64,000 nt of DNA from JBJXHC01 sp046160825 (GTDB lineage: Bacteria > Bacteroidota > Ignavibacteria > UBA10030 > UBA6906). The translations under genes and the position numbers were made by a program. Within the stretch, counting starts at the first letter, position 1. Each line of letters starts with the position of its first letter. The stretch is taken from positions 1 through 64,000 of the forward strand of contig JBJXHC010000126.1 in assembly GCA_046160825.1 (NCBI GenBank), read 5' to 3'. Below the pieces are notes generated by a model that was not told the DNA's origin, searched no databases, and saw nothing but the letters and a program-made list of their open reading frames with translations. Shown one piece after another: positions 34,845-43,750 of this stretch.

Positions 34845-35007
34845 TTTCTCCTTGGTTTAGCCCTGCCATCGTATTTCAAGGGAAGTAGATGGTGTATGAC
34901 AAAAAGATACGAGATGTACTTGATAGGAGCAATGGTTCGTTGACTTTGCTGCCGTGATTGGGTACGTTTTCATCAAACTTCTTCCGCCGCCCTGAAGGTA
35001 TCAATTC

Positions 35008-36177
35008 ATGAAACATTTCCTCTCACGACCCGTGCCGTTGAGTGATATCCCGGATAGGGAATACCATGCGATCCTTTCTGAAATCGTTGCTCTACTGGAG
35101 TCTGCCCGAGGCGCGGCTGCGCGTACAACCAACACGTTCATGACAGCGACGTACTGGTTCATCGGTAGAAGGATTGTTGAATATGAGCAGAAGGGGAAGG
35201 CACGTGCCGCGTACGGCGAGCGGCTGATGGAACGACTGGCAGGCGACCTGACTATGCGCTACAAGCGCGGCTTCAAGAAAAGTAACTTGTTTCAGATGCG
35301 GGCTTTCTATTCAGCCTACGCCAACATTTTCCAGACAGTGTCTGGAAAATTCAGAAAGGGAAGAGGCGGAAAGAAATTCCAGACGTCGTCTGGAACATTG
35401 TCACCGGCTTCAGTGCAGGATACGCTTGAAGATCTGATACGTGTATTCCAGCTTCCGTGGTCACACTACGTCAGACTTCTTTCCGTTGAGAGGATTGAAT
35501 CTCGTGCCTTTTATGAGGCAGAAGCACTACGAGGGGGCTGGTCGGTGCGACAACTTGATCGGCAGATCAGTTCACAGTTCTACGAGCGAGCGCTTCTCTC
35601 TCGTAACAAGGCCGCGTTGCTGAGGAAAGAATCGAAGCCACAGCCAGGCGACACCCTTACACCGGAAGAAGAGATCAAAGATCCATTTGTACTGGAGTTC
35701 CTTGGACTGAAGGACGAGTACTCGGAAAACGACCTTGAAGAAGCGCTTGTGCGCATGCTTGAGCAAACACTCTTGGAGTTGGGAAGTGAGTTTGCCTTTA
35801 TAGCGCGACAACGCCGATTGAGAATCGGCGATGAGTGGTACCGCGTTGATCTGCTGTTTTACAACCGCAAGCTCCGGTGTCTTGTGGTGGTGGACTTGAA
35901 GCTCGGCAAGTTTACGCACGCCGATGCGGGACAGATGCATATGTACCTCAACTATGCACGCGAACACTGGGCGTTGCCCGGAGAAAACCCGCCAGTGGGG
36001 CTAATCCTGTGCAGCCGTAAGGATGAGACTGTTGCACGCTATGCTCTGGAGGGTTTGCCGAACAAAGTTCTCACCTCGGAATACAAGCTGGCCCTCCCCG
36101 ATGAGAAAAAGCTCGTATCAGCGTTGGAGAAATCTCGCAAGCGGTTCGAAACACAACTGCCTGGGAAAAGACGATGA
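35008..36177 (+). CDS. PD-(D/E)XK nuclease, DUF1016/YhcG family
   Basis: A 389-residue protein. The N-terminal DUF1016 domain (TATYWFIGRRIVEYEQKGKARAAYG, LSRDLT-like helices) spans about 20-190. The C-terminal nuclease domain has WYRVDLLFYNRKLRCLVVVDLKLG (about residues 280-303), giving the Asp ... (D)xK catalytic core. Family members are standalone DNA endonucleases, suspected to act against foreign DNA. Two in-frame palindromes (35326-35350 and 35377-35395) insert the segments IFQTVSGKF and KFQTSSGTL near residues 110-130. The gene is alone, with no methylase partner. Confidence 0.9.
   Translation: MKHFLSRPVPLSDIPDREYHAILSEIVALLESARGAAARTTNTFMTATYWFIGRRIVEYEQKGKARAAYGERLMERLAGDLTMRYKRGFKKSNLFQMRAFYSAYANIFQTVSGKFRKGRGGKKFQTSSGTLSPASVQDTLEDLIRVFQLPWSHYVRLLSVERIESRAFYEAEALRGGWSVRQLDRQISSQFYERALLSRNKAALLRKESKPQPGDTLTPEEEIKDPFVLEFLGLKDEYSENDLEEALVRMLEQTLLELGSEFAFIARQRRLRIGDEWYRVDLLFYNRKLRCLVVVDLKLGKFTHADAGQMHMYLNYAREHWALPGENPPVGLILCSRKDETVARYALEGLPNKVLTSEYKLALPDEKKLVSALEKSRKRFETQLPGKRR
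35326..35395. repeat. Two palindromes inserted inside the nuclease coding frame
   Basis: ATTTTCCAGACA (35326-35337), one base, then its exact complement (35339-35350) make a perfect 25-bp palindrome. A second, TTCCAGAC (35377-35384), three bases, GTCTGGAA (35388-35395), shares the core. Both stay in frame and encode similar peptides (FQTVSGKF, FQTSSGTL). Confidence 0.75.
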
Positions 36178-36215
36178 GCACGGTGGGTCAGTAGAAAAGT
36201 CGCACCTCCAGGTTC

Positions 36216-38051
36216 TTACTTCCCAATCCCCTTCAACAAATTATCCAGTCCGCCTTTCTTTTGCTGGTCGGTGAGTTCCTTTTTCTTTGCTTCGACCATT
36301 GCCAGCTTGTCGGTTACCAGAGACTGGTAGGCGTTGAGTTGGGAATCGATCTCCTGTTTCTTCGCAGCGTAGAACTTCTCAAACTCCTGTCGCTTGGCGG
36401 CAATCTCCTTGTCGAACTTAGCGCGCAGTTCGTTTTGCAGCTTGGCAAACTCGGCCCCGAGCACGGCTTGTACACGTCCAGCAATCTGGGCGGCGAGGTT
36501 GGTGCGAAATGCCACGTCGAAGTTGCCGCCGGTATTCCAAAGCCGGAGAGAGGCATCGAATCCGGAAACACCTTGCAACACTTCGCGCACAAGACGCTCA
36601 ATGGTGTTCTTCGCATCGCCTGCAAACGTGAGCTTGATGTTGTTCAGATCAAACGTCGCCGTTGCATCGAACCGGTTGCCGGGAACCGTGATCTTCACAG
36701 CCGAGGTGAGCTTCGCGTCTTTGATGGTGCCTTGGAGGAAATCGGCGTTACCAAGGGTAAACTCAGCGAGCGGCACACCGGCTAATCGTGCGCGGAACTC
36801 ATCAAACGGCTCGTCCTTGGTGCGGTCGATCAGTGCGCCAAGTGTCAGGTGCCGTCCGCCGCCCTCAGCAGCTTCGAGGTCGGCAGTGAGTGGCGCTCCG
36901 GTCACCGTCTGGTCGTTGGTGATATTCTTGACCTGTCCTTTGAGATAAACATACTCGGCATTCTCTGGCTTCGCCGTGCCGCCAGAGACAAGTACATTCT
37001 TGATCCAGAGTTTTGGATATGCCTGTCCAACCGGGAAATGGATGTCCTGGCCTTTCATACGCGGTGGTTTCTCGTAGTCCGGTTCAGGCGAGTACTTCTT
37101 GATATTGTCTCGTGCGAAATCCACCCACGAGAGATAGGTCATTGCACGCTTGTATAACTCCTGGCCGACGAGCAGGTGGGCAAGTCCTTCGGTATTGAGA
37201 TTGGGGAGCCGTGCCATCTCCATGAGTTTCTGGAAATCCCTTTTCACCACATCATCAATCGAACCGACTGCACCAGACACACGTTGGACGTCCGAAGTGA
37301 TGGACGCCTTTCGATCATTGAACGTCTTGTTGATTTCGTTCACGGTTTTTATTGAGTTGTCAACTGTCGAGATGGCGGAGGTGATCTTGTCGATACTCTT
37401 GAGTTCGGAAGGATTGATGGCCTTGATACTCGTCTCAATCTCAGCGAGTCGCTGCTTGCTTGTCTCGAAATCCGCCAGCGATGCCTGCCACTGACCGGAT
37501 GCTTCCCTCACCACGCGACGCAGTGAATCAATGTGTTTCAGCGTTTGCGGGTCGAGCGCTTTGACAAGACTATCAACATTGATGCCCTTGCGCAGGTTGT
37601 CGATATTAAAGACAGGTGTTTGCTCGACGGTTTTGGCAAGCGCTTCCTCGGCCAGCGCAGTGAATGTACCACCGGATGTCTTCTCTTCCTTCGCTCCCGG
37701 AATGAATCCATCCGTTGTCCGTTTGGTATCGAGGATCAGTTCATTCACTTCCATCGTTTCGATAATGTACTTACCGCGCAAGAGTTGACCGAAGTTCATC
37801 GCAAAGCCGACCTTGCCGGTCTCGAACATGTTCCGCCATGTGTCGTTCGGGTTTGTTACCTGCATGCGTTGCCATGTGATGCCGATAGGGGAGAAGTTGA
37901 CGGAGAGATTATCGATCTCCACTTTTGCACCGACGATTTCATCTCCCGCCGCCTCAAGTCCCGATTCCACCCAACCGTCAATAAAGAAATACACCACTAC
38001 ACACATGATGATAAAGGGGATGAGAACGAAATAGACGAAGTTCTTACGCAT
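36216..38051 (-). CDS. TIGR03545 family protein (AsmA-like envelope protein)
   Basis: A 611-residue protein with one N-terminal transmembrane helix (FVYFVLIPFIIMCVVVYFFI), then an AsmA-like beta region (VEIDNLSVNFSPIGITWQRM), a helical coiled-coil stretch (about 150-270), a second beta region, and a long C-terminal coiled coil rich in Lys/Glu (about 510-595). This matches the uncharacterised TIGR03545 family, which occurs next to TIGR03546, as here (3 bp apart). Most of the protein should lie in the periplasm. GGAGGAG precedes the start. The function is unknown; transport or lipid-related envelope work is a guess. Confidence 0.82.
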   Translation of the reverse strand: MRKNFVYFVLIPFIIMCVVVYFFIDGWVESGLEAAGDEIVGAKVEIDNLSVNFSPIGITWQRMQVTNPNDTWRNMFETGKVGFAMNFGQLLRGKYIIETMEVNELILDTKRTTDGFIPGAKEEKTSGGTFTALAEEALAKTVEQTPVFNIDNLRKGINVDSLVKALDPQTLKHIDSLRRVVREASGQWQASLADFETSKQRLAEIETSIKAINPSELKSIDKITSAISTVDNSIKTVNEINKTFNDRKASITSDVQRVSGAVGSIDDVVKRDFQKLMEMARLPNLNTEGLAHLLVGQELYKRAMTYLSWVDFARDNIKKYSPEPDYEKPPRMKGQDIHFPVGQAYPKLWIKNVLVSGGTAKPENAEYVYLKGQVKNITNDQTVTGAPLTADLEAAEGGGRHLTLGALIDRTKDEPFDEFRARLAGVPLAEFTLGNADFLQGTIKDAKLTSAVKITVPGNRFDATATFDLNNIKLTFAGDAKNTIERLVREVLQGVSGFDASLRLWNTGGNFDVAFRTNLAAQIAGRVQAVLGAEFAKLQNELRAKFDKEIAAKRQEFEKFYAAKKQEIDSQLNAYQSLVTDKLAMVEAKKKELTDQQKKGGLDNLLKGIGK

Positions 38052-38054
38052 GGT

Positions 38055-38582
38055 CTATTCTCCTCCCAGACTTCGCACTTTCTCGTACCACTTCACGAGG
38101 GCGCTTTGCTTGAGTACCTGGAAGATCTTCCATTTTTCCATCTTCTCGCCGACGTGTGTACGGTAGGCCACGACTGCCTTCTTCATTCCAAAATAGATCG
38201 GCACGAGTGCCACCAGAGCAAACACGAAGCTCCCCATCACCACACTGTTATTGAATCGGGTGAGCGGTGCAATTGGAGCGCTGTAGAGCGAAGTCCAGAG
38301 TGCGCGCAGCCCGTCGATGTTGACAAGTATGGAATATCCGAGCCAATGGAAGAACGGATCAAGCAAGTACGCGAACAACGTACAAAGCGTAATGGCGAGG
38401 AAGGCAGCTCCCAAGTTGACGTTGATGATGAGAAGAACGAGCCAGACCAGCACTCCTTGCAGTGTCAGCATGGGCGAGAAGCCAAGGATTGCGCCGAGAG
38501 CAAACCCGCCTGCGACCTGCGCGGGGTTCTGTCCTGCTCGGAAAATCTTGATAATGTCTTTGATGATGGTCAACCAGAACAT
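38055..38582 (-). CDS. TIGR03546 family membrane protein
   Basis: A 175-residue protein with three to four transmembrane helices: QVAGGFALGAILGFSPMLTL, VLVWLVLLIINVNLGAAFLA, CTLFAYLLDPFFHWLGY and SVVMGSFVFALVALVPIYFG. The pattern is related to DUF2062. The frame is open well upstream, but the ATG at 38582 has AGGAG 7 bases before it and gives the family N-terminus MFWLTIIKDIIKIFRAGQNP. It is the first gene of a two-gene operon with the TIGR03545 partner, 3 bp downstream. Function unknown. Confidence 0.85.
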   Translation of the reverse strand: MFWLTIIKDIIKIFRAGQNPAQVAGGFALGAILGFSPMLTLQGVLVWLVLLIINVNLGAAFLAITLCTLFAYLLDPFFHWLGYSILVNIDGLRALWTSLYSAPIAPLTRFNNSVVMGSFVFALVALVPIYFGMKKAVVAYRTHVGEKMEKWKIFQVLKQSALVKWYEKVRSLGGE

Positions 38583-38780
38583 GGAAGTCTCCTGTTGCGG
38601 AAGCGGTAAAAAATGGTTGGGTAAAGATATATGAAGACAAGGCAAAATGCAAAAATAAAAGGTGGAGAGTAAAGAGCGGAGTGTCCCTGATTGATGAGCC
38701 TGTTCGTCATAGATTGTACGGAGTGTTTGCATGAGTGCGAATGAATACGTACACTGGACGCCAACAAAACGGAGGATGGC

Positions 38781-39095
38781 ATGTCGATAATTCAAATGCT
38801 GTTGATGCTGGGTTTTTTATTCGGTGAGAATGATAGCACGACAGTGAAAGAACAGAAGCCAATAGCCGACGAGAGTTTGTTCGTGGTTCTTTATACTCCG
38901 GGTGCCGGATGGGATGTGAACAAACCGCCTCATGAACAACTACACTTTGGATCGCATTCGAAGCGACTCGGGGCACTGAGGAAGGAACAACGCATAAAGT
39001 TCGGTGCACGGTATGCGGATAAAGGAATGCTTCTCCTTCAGGCGGTTTCACTCGAGGCTGCCAAGGCATCGTTAATGCAGATAGCGCGGTCATAG
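38781..39095 (+). CDS. YCII-like domain protein
   Basis: A 104-residue protein. After a short hydrophobic start (MSIIQMLLMLGFLFG) the sequence FVVLYTPGAGWDVNKPPHEQ, KRLGALRKEQRIKFGARYADKGM and a C-terminal SLEAAKASL follow the YciI dimeric ferredoxin-like fold. The N-terminal hydrophobic stretch could export it, which is uncommon for the family. GGAGGA sits upstream. It is divergent from the TIGR03546 gene. Confidence 0.7.
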   Translation: MSIIQMLLMLGFLFGENDSTTVKEQKPIADESLFVVLYTPGAGWDVNKPPHEQLHFGSHSKRLGALRKEQRIKFGARYADKGMLLLQAVSLEAAKASLMQIARS

Positions 39096-39167
39096 AGGGA
39101 ACATTCACCGCAGAGGTACATCCGATGATGGTGTTTTACAAAGGGTGCGTTGAATAGTCAGTTTAAT

Positions 39168-39224
39168 GACCCTCCTCGGTCCCTCTCTTGGAAAAGGGAG
39201 GGATGGTTGGGACAAAAGAGGGTC
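39168..39224. repeat. Intergenic inverted repeat
   Basis: GACCCTC at 39168-39174 is matched by GAGGGTC at 39218-39224 and encloses a smaller CCCTCT/AGGGAG hairpin. It lies between the YCII-like gene and the terminator of the lipoprotein gene, and resembles the element at 33030-33062. Confidence 0.4.
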
Positions 39225-39226
39225 AT

Positions 39227-39257
39227 AAAAAAGCCCGACCAGTACTGCCGGTCGGGC
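39227..39257 (-). terminator. Intrinsic terminator of the lipoprotein gene
   Basis: A perfect 8-bp stem (GCCCGACC at 39233-39240, GGTCGGGC at 39250-39257) is followed on the minus strand by six T residues. It lies 21 bp after the stop of the gene at 39279-40142. Confidence 0.85.
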
Positions 39258-39278
39258 CTAATAACTTCTGGAAACCTC

Positions 39279-40142
39279 TTAGTCTACCACGATAACGAGG
39301 TAGTTCTCCTGCCAGAATTGTCCCGGATGAGTAATCATCAGATCTGATGCCTGCTCGTCGGGCGATGCCGTTGCGAAGAGCTCTTCGCTGCGACGGGGGA
39401 CAATCTCATCAATCTGTCCGGTAACGTGAATTGTTTGATCCGTCGTTCTGTCAACCGGCGTGAACAGGGATCGATCAACACTGCTGGCCATGATGGTCGT
39501 TGATCCGATGCCGAGGATTCCGCCGACATCCTGGATAATCCCTTTTGCTTCCAACTCATCGCGAGTGCCGATGATGTAATACGCGGTGTTCATCGAAGAT
39601 TTCTGGTTCTCGATGATGCCATCCTTCTCATTGATCACCTGAATCTTCTCGGCAACCGTTGCTTCCAATCCTTGCACCTTTGCTTCAAACAATGCGATGG
39701 ATTGTTCGCGCTGCTGAACGCTTAACTTCAGGTCTTCAATAACCTTGTTCAGGCTTGCGAACTCGCCACGGTACGTCTTGATTTTGCTTTGCAATGATGC
39801 AATGGTCTTCTTATTCTCTTTCAGCGTCACGCCAATTGCGCTGATGTTCTGCATCAGCTTCTGTCGTGAGTCAACGGTTGTCAACTGCGCCGCGCCTTCA
39901 GCTCCTTCGGTCTTCTCAACAAGCTTTGCTTCTTTGGTACGTACGTCTTCGAGGTTGCTGTACACGTCGTTCACTGCAAGCATTATTTCGTCGAACTCCT
40001 TGTTCCGCTCGACGATGCCTTGTTCAAGAGTTGCCTTCTCGGTCTGAAGCTGACCGATCTGTTTTTGCAGCTCCTCTTCCTGGTTATTGCAGCCGAGTAC
40101 CAGCACGCTGCACAATGCAACAACACCAAGGGTAATCTTCAT
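39279..40142 (-). CDS. Coiled-coil lipoprotein
   Basis: A 287-residue exported protein. The signal ends in a lipobox (LVLGC, Cys18), so it should be lipid-anchored. Residues 20-190 are a long heptad-rich coiled coil (QKQIGQLQTEKATLEQ, ASLNKVIEDLKLSVQQRE). The C-terminal part (about 195-287) is a small beta domain starting YYIIGTRDELEAKGIIQDVGG. Similar proteins occur in Bacteroidota and relatives as uncharacterised lipoproteins, possibly envelope spacers. It is monocistronic, ending in a strong terminator. Confidence 0.8.
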   Translation of the reverse strand: MKITLGVVALCSVLVLGCNNQEEELQKQIGQLQTEKATLEQGIVERNKEFDEIMLAVNDVYSNLEDVRTKEAKLVEKTEGAEGAAQLTTVDSRQKLMQNISAIGVTLKENKKTIASLQSKIKTYRGEFASLNKVIEDLKLSVQQREQSIALFEAKVQGLEATVAEKIQVINEKDGIIENQKSSMNTAYYIIGTRDELEAKGIIQDVGGILGIGSTTIMASSVDRSLFTPVDRTTDQTIHVTGQIDEIVPRRSEELFATASPDEQASDLMITHPGQFWQENYLVIVVD

Positions 40143-40385
40143 GGGGGCCTCACTAGTTGTTTGTGAAAAGTAACTTTTTCGTTCCTGGATTGCCTATCGT
40201 TTCCGGTGCAAAGGTACAATCATCACACGCATCAAGCAAGGGTAAACTCAACTATGAACGTCTTTTAATGCTGGGTTAATAGACGGCTTACACAAGGAAT
40301 GCGGCTCCTTTCCTTCGTGTGTTTCCGATTTCAGAGATTAAACCTGAGGTCAACCGGAATGTTCCGGTCCTGCAGACGTCTTCAT

Positions 40386-40414
40386 TTGACAACCATTCCG
40401 AATAGTGCTACTGT
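40386..40414 (+). promoter_or_regulatory. Promoter of the ligD-ku operon
   Basis: TTGACA at 40386-40391 and TACTGT at 40409-40414 are spaced 17 bp. Transcription would start about 20 bases before the ligD ATG at 40439. Confidence 0.6.
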
Positions 40415-40438
40415 ACTATTGGACTCGGATAACCACTC

Positions 40439-42757
40439 ATGGCTCGTACTTCTCAGATAGCGCAGGTCGGTAAGCGTAGGATTGAACTTTCCAATCTTAC
40501 CAAGGTTCTTTATCCCGACGATAATATCCTCAAAGCGGAACTCATTCAGTATTATCTCAAGATCGCCCCTACGATTCTCGCCCACATCAAAGGCCGGCCT
40601 CTTTCACTCGTCCGATTTCCTGACGGCATAACGGGTGAGAAGTTCTTCCAGAAGAACAGACCGGAGTGGGCGCCGGATTGGATTCAATGCGTGCCATTGG
40701 GACAGGGGGAAGAGAAGAAGGATTACGTCCTTGCAACCGAGGAGGCTTCGCTCGTCTGGCTTGCGAACCTTGCCTGTATTGAAATACATCAGATGCATTC
40801 ACGCGCACCGGAATTTAAGAAACCGGATTACTTCGTCTTCGATCTCGACCCGCCGGAGAATTTCAAATTCTCCCAAGTTGCTGAACTGGCGCTGGAACTC
40901 AAAGAGCATATTGAGAACTTCGGCTATCATCCCTTCGTCAAGACAACGGGTAGAAAAGGACTGCACATTGTTGTTCCGATTGAGCCGAAGTGGGAGTTTG
41001 ACAAAGTCTTTGAGGCAGCGAAAGCAATAGCAACTCCTTTCGTCGAAGCGCACGAGAAGACAACCACGTTGCACATCAAGAAGGAACATCGCAAAGGTCG
41101 GGTACTGGTGGATATTTATCGGAACCATCATTCCCAGACGATCGTCTCTGCGTATAGTGTGCGCGGACTCCCGGGCGCTACCGTTTCCACACCCTTGAAT
41201 TGGGAGGAATTGGAATCCCTCGGTTCGCCGTCTGAACTCACGATTCAATCGACATTGGAGCGTGTGCTGTCGGATGGTGATCCGTGGGAAGCGATTGCCG
41301 CGTTCACTGAGCCCCTGCACACAGAACGGAAGTCGCTGAAGAAAACAACGCTGGCTCCGTCGCGCAGGCACAAGACGCCGGAGACGCTGGAGAAATACGC
41401 AGAGAAGCGGAGCTTTGATCGAACACCGGAGCCGCCACCGGCAGTCACCATCGGCGAAGGGAACGCGTTCATCGTTCACCGCCATCATGCCTCGCGTCTC
41501 CACTACGATCTGCGGCTTGAACAGGACGGCGTACTGAAATCGTGGGCTGTGCCCAAGGGTTTGCCGCCGCGACCAGGTATTATTCGGCTCGCTATGGCAA
41601 CGGAAGACCATCCGCTGGAGTACATCAATTTTGAAGGGACGATTCCCAAGGGGCAATACGGCGGCGGCGACATGTGGATTTTTGCGCGTGGGAAGTATAC
41701 GATCACGAAGGAAAAGAAAGAAGGATTCTACGTCCGGTTGCAAAGCCGCGAGTTGAATGCCGAGTACAGTACTCATCGCACGAAAGAGAATGAATGGATC
41801 CTTCAGCGTGTAGACAAACCGCAGGTGGATTGGCTGCGAGACCCGATTGAGCCGATGCTTGCACAGAGTGCGGAGAAGCCACCCGACTCCGGCGATTATC
41901 TTTATGAAGTGAAATGGGACGGCATCCGTGCGATGATCTCCGTTGATGAAGGACAGGTTACAATTCGCAGTCGCAATCAGCACGACATCACGCAGAAGTT
42001 TCCGGAGCTGCTGATTCCCAATGAGGCATTCAGAGCGACGTCTGCACTGTTCGATGCTGAGATTGTGGTGTTGGATGAAGGTGGAAGGCCGGTGTTCAAG
42101 AATGCCATCCATCGACTTCAACAAACAACTGATGGCGCCATTGAACGGGCGAAAGCCAAGTACCCGGTTGTGTGCTATCTCTTCGATTGTCTTTATCTTG
42201 ATGGTCGTCCAATTACCAACGAGCCACTGGTGCGTCGAAGGGCTTGGCTGAAAGATGCCATCAAGCGCGACACGCCGTATAGGTTCAGCGAAACGGTGGA
42301 GGATGGTGTTGAACTCTTCGCTGCCGCCTCAGTAATGGGACTGGAAGGGATCATCGCAAAGGAACGCAACAGTGTTTATCAGCCGGGGAAACGCTCGGCG
42401 CATTGGATCAAGATAAAAACCCGGCAAACCACCGATTGCGTCATCATTGGCTACACGAAAGGCAAAGGAGACAGGGAGTCGCTCTTCGGCGCACTGCAAA
42501 TCGCCGAACGCGACGGTGATGCTTTGAGATATGTCGGTAAGGTGGGAACGGGATTCGATACAAAGCTGATGAAGGAGATTCTTGCCGAGTTAAAGAAACT
42601 CAAAGTGATTAAACGACCCGTGAAAGAGAAGCCTCTCGACGAGGCAAGTACCGTCTGGGTAGAACCAAAACTGATGTGCGAAGTACAATTCGCATCGTTG
42701 ACCAAGGATAAAATGCTGAGAGAGCCGGTTTTTGTAAAGTTTCGGCTTGATTTCTAA
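40439..42757 (+). CDS. ligD: ATP-dependent DNA ligase D (polymerase, phosphoesterase and ligase)
   Basis: A 772-residue multifunctional end-joining enzyme. Domain order is polymerase/primase (about 1-290; FDLDP at 134-138 and LVDIYRN at 223-229 carry metal-binding Asp), 3'-phosphoesterase (about 325-465; HRHHASRLHYDLRLE at 347-361), and ligase (about 470-772; the adenylated Lys is K492 in YEVKWDG). This is the mycobacterial order, not the Pseudomonas order with the polymerase last. With Ku (42892) it joins double-strand breaks without a homologous copy. The start has a promoter close upstream and a short leader. Confidence 0.96.
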   Translation: MARTSQIAQVGKRRIELSNLTKVLYPDDNILKAELIQYYLKIAPTILAHIKGRPLSLVRFPDGITGEKFFQKNRPEWAPDWIQCVPLGQGEEKKDYVLATEEASLVWLANLACIEIHQMHSRAPEFKKPDYFVFDLDPPENFKFSQVAELALELKEHIENFGYHPFVKTTGRKGLHIVVPIEPKWEFDKVFEAAKAIATPFVEAHEKTTTLHIKKEHRKGRVLVDIYRNHHSQTIVSAYSVRGLPGATVSTPLNWEELESLGSPSELTIQSTLERVLSDGDPWEAIAAFTEPLHTERKSLKKTTLAPSRRHKTPETLEKYAEKRSFDRTPEPPPAVTIGEGNAFIVHRHHASRLHYDLRLEQDGVLKSWAVPKGLPPRPGIIRLAMATEDHPLEYINFEGTIPKGQYGGGDMWIFARGKYTITKEKKEGFYVRLQSRELNAEYSTHRTKENEWILQRVDKPQVDWLRDPIEPMLAQSAEKPPDSGDYLYEVKWDGIRAMISVDEGQVTIRSRNQHDITQKFPELLIPNEAFRATSALFDAEIVVLDEGGRPVFKNAIHRLQQTTDGAIERAKAKYPVVCYLFDCLYLDGRPITNEPLVRRRAWLKDAIKRDTPYRFSETVEDGVELFAAASVMGLEGIIAKERNSVYQPGKRSAHWIKIKTRQTTDCVIIGYTKGKGDRESLFGALQIAERDGDALRYVGKVGTGFDTKLMKEILAELKKLKVIKRPVKEKPLDEASTVWVEPKLMCEVQFASLTKDKMLREPVFVKFRLDF

Positions 42758-42760
42758 GAC

Positions 42761-42873
42761 AAAGCACACCGCGAAGACGCAGAGAAAATGAATGAACTGG
42801 AATAAGTCCTGGCTTATTGATAAATTTCAAGAAGAATGATTCCTCTGCGACTCAGCGTCCAGCGGTGTTCTTT
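42761..42873. repeat. Imperfect inverted repeat between ligD and ku
   Basis: The arms AAAGCACACCGCGAAGACGC (from 42761) and the matching AGCGTCCAGCGGTGTTCTTT (ending 42873) are imperfect complements and enclose an AT-richer centre. It fills the ligD-ku gap without a protein frame. Sequences of the type 'ACACCGC..GACGCAGAG' recur as dispersed repeats in bacterial genomes, so this is probably a miniature element. Confidence 0.5.
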
Positions 42874-42891
42874 AGTCATAGGAGGTAGAAG

Positions 42892-43746
42892 ATGCGAGCA
42901 ATTTGGAAAGGCCATATCCGGTTCTCATTGGTAACGATCCCTGTGCGGATATATAACGCCGTTGACACCGATCAGAAGATCAGTTTCAACCAGCTCCACA
43001 AAGAGGACAACGGTCCGATCGGATACGACAAGCGTTGCAAGAAGTGCAACAAGGTTGTTACCTCCGAAGACATCGTGAAAGGATACCCGTACGAGCCGGA
43101 ACGCTTTGTGATTGTCGAGAAAGAAGACATCGACAAGGTCAAACTGAAGAGCACAAAGATCATCGAGATCGCCGGTTTCATCGACGCGAAAGAAGTTCAC
43201 CCCGCATTGTATGAATCCCCTTACTACGCCGGTCCGGACGGGCCTGTGGCCGTGAAAGCATATTCGCTCCTCGCCGCGGCGTTGAAGGACAGCGGCAAGG
43301 TTGGTATCGGCAAGGTAGTGTTGCGTGACCGTGAAGATATCGTGCTTATTGCTCCCGCGGAGAATGCTGTCGCGTTGTACAAGTTGCGCAACCCGAAAGA
43401 GGTTCGATCAGTGAGCGAGGTTCCGCAAGTGGACGGCAAGGGAGTTGACAAAGACCAACTGAAGCTGGCCAAGAGTCTCATTGATTCGATGGCGACGAGT
43501 TTGGATAAGATTGACATGACCGACAAGTATGCGGATGCGTTGAGGGAGATGATTGAGGCGAAGATCGAAGGGAAGCAGATTGTGAGCGTGGAGGAGGAAG
43601 AGAAGCCGACGGTTGATATTATGACAGCCTTGAAGCAGAGTATTGAGCAGGCAAAGTCACAGAAAAAGCCGATGGAAAAGGCAAAGGGCGAGAAGAAGGC
43701 TGTTGCGGCGAAGTCTGTGAAGACAAAGAAATCGAAGGTAGCGTAA
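42892..43746 (+). CDS. ku: Ku protein, non-homologous end joining
   Basis: A 284-residue bacterial Ku, which dimerises around DNA ends and recruits LigD. RAIWKGHIRFSLVTIPVRIY is the classic start, followed by FNQLHKEDNGPIGYDKRCKKCNKVV with its paired cysteines, and GYPYEPERFVIVEKEDID. The Ku core ends near residue 230; a Lys-rich tail (about 250-284) can bind DNA, as in other bacterial Ku. AGGAGG lies upstream. A TPR gene follows after 4 bp. Confidence 0.96.
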   Translation: MRAIWKGHIRFSLVTIPVRIYNAVDTDQKISFNQLHKEDNGPIGYDKRCKKCNKVVTSEDIVKGYPYEPERFVIVEKEDIDKVKLKSTKIIEIAGFIDAKEVHPALYESPYYAGPDGPVAVKAYSLLAAALKDSGKVGIGKVVLRDREDIVLIAPAENAVALYKLRNPKEVRSVSEVPQVDGKGVDKDQLKLAKSLIDSMATSLDKIDMTDKYADALREMIEAKIEGKQIVSVEEEEKPTVDIMTALKQSIEQAKSQKKPMEKAKGEKKAVAAKSVKTKKSKVA

Positions 43747-43750
43747 CCAG

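Noticed and set aside
37533..38609. Long plus-strand open frame (358 codons)
   Set aside because: It lies opposite the well-supported TIGR03545/TIGR03546 genes and its translation is low in hydrophobic structure with no domain; a shadow frame.
40799..42124. 441-codon minus-strand frame
   Set aside because: Antisense to the LigD gene, whose motifs are intact; the product is Arg/Cys-rich without a family pattern.
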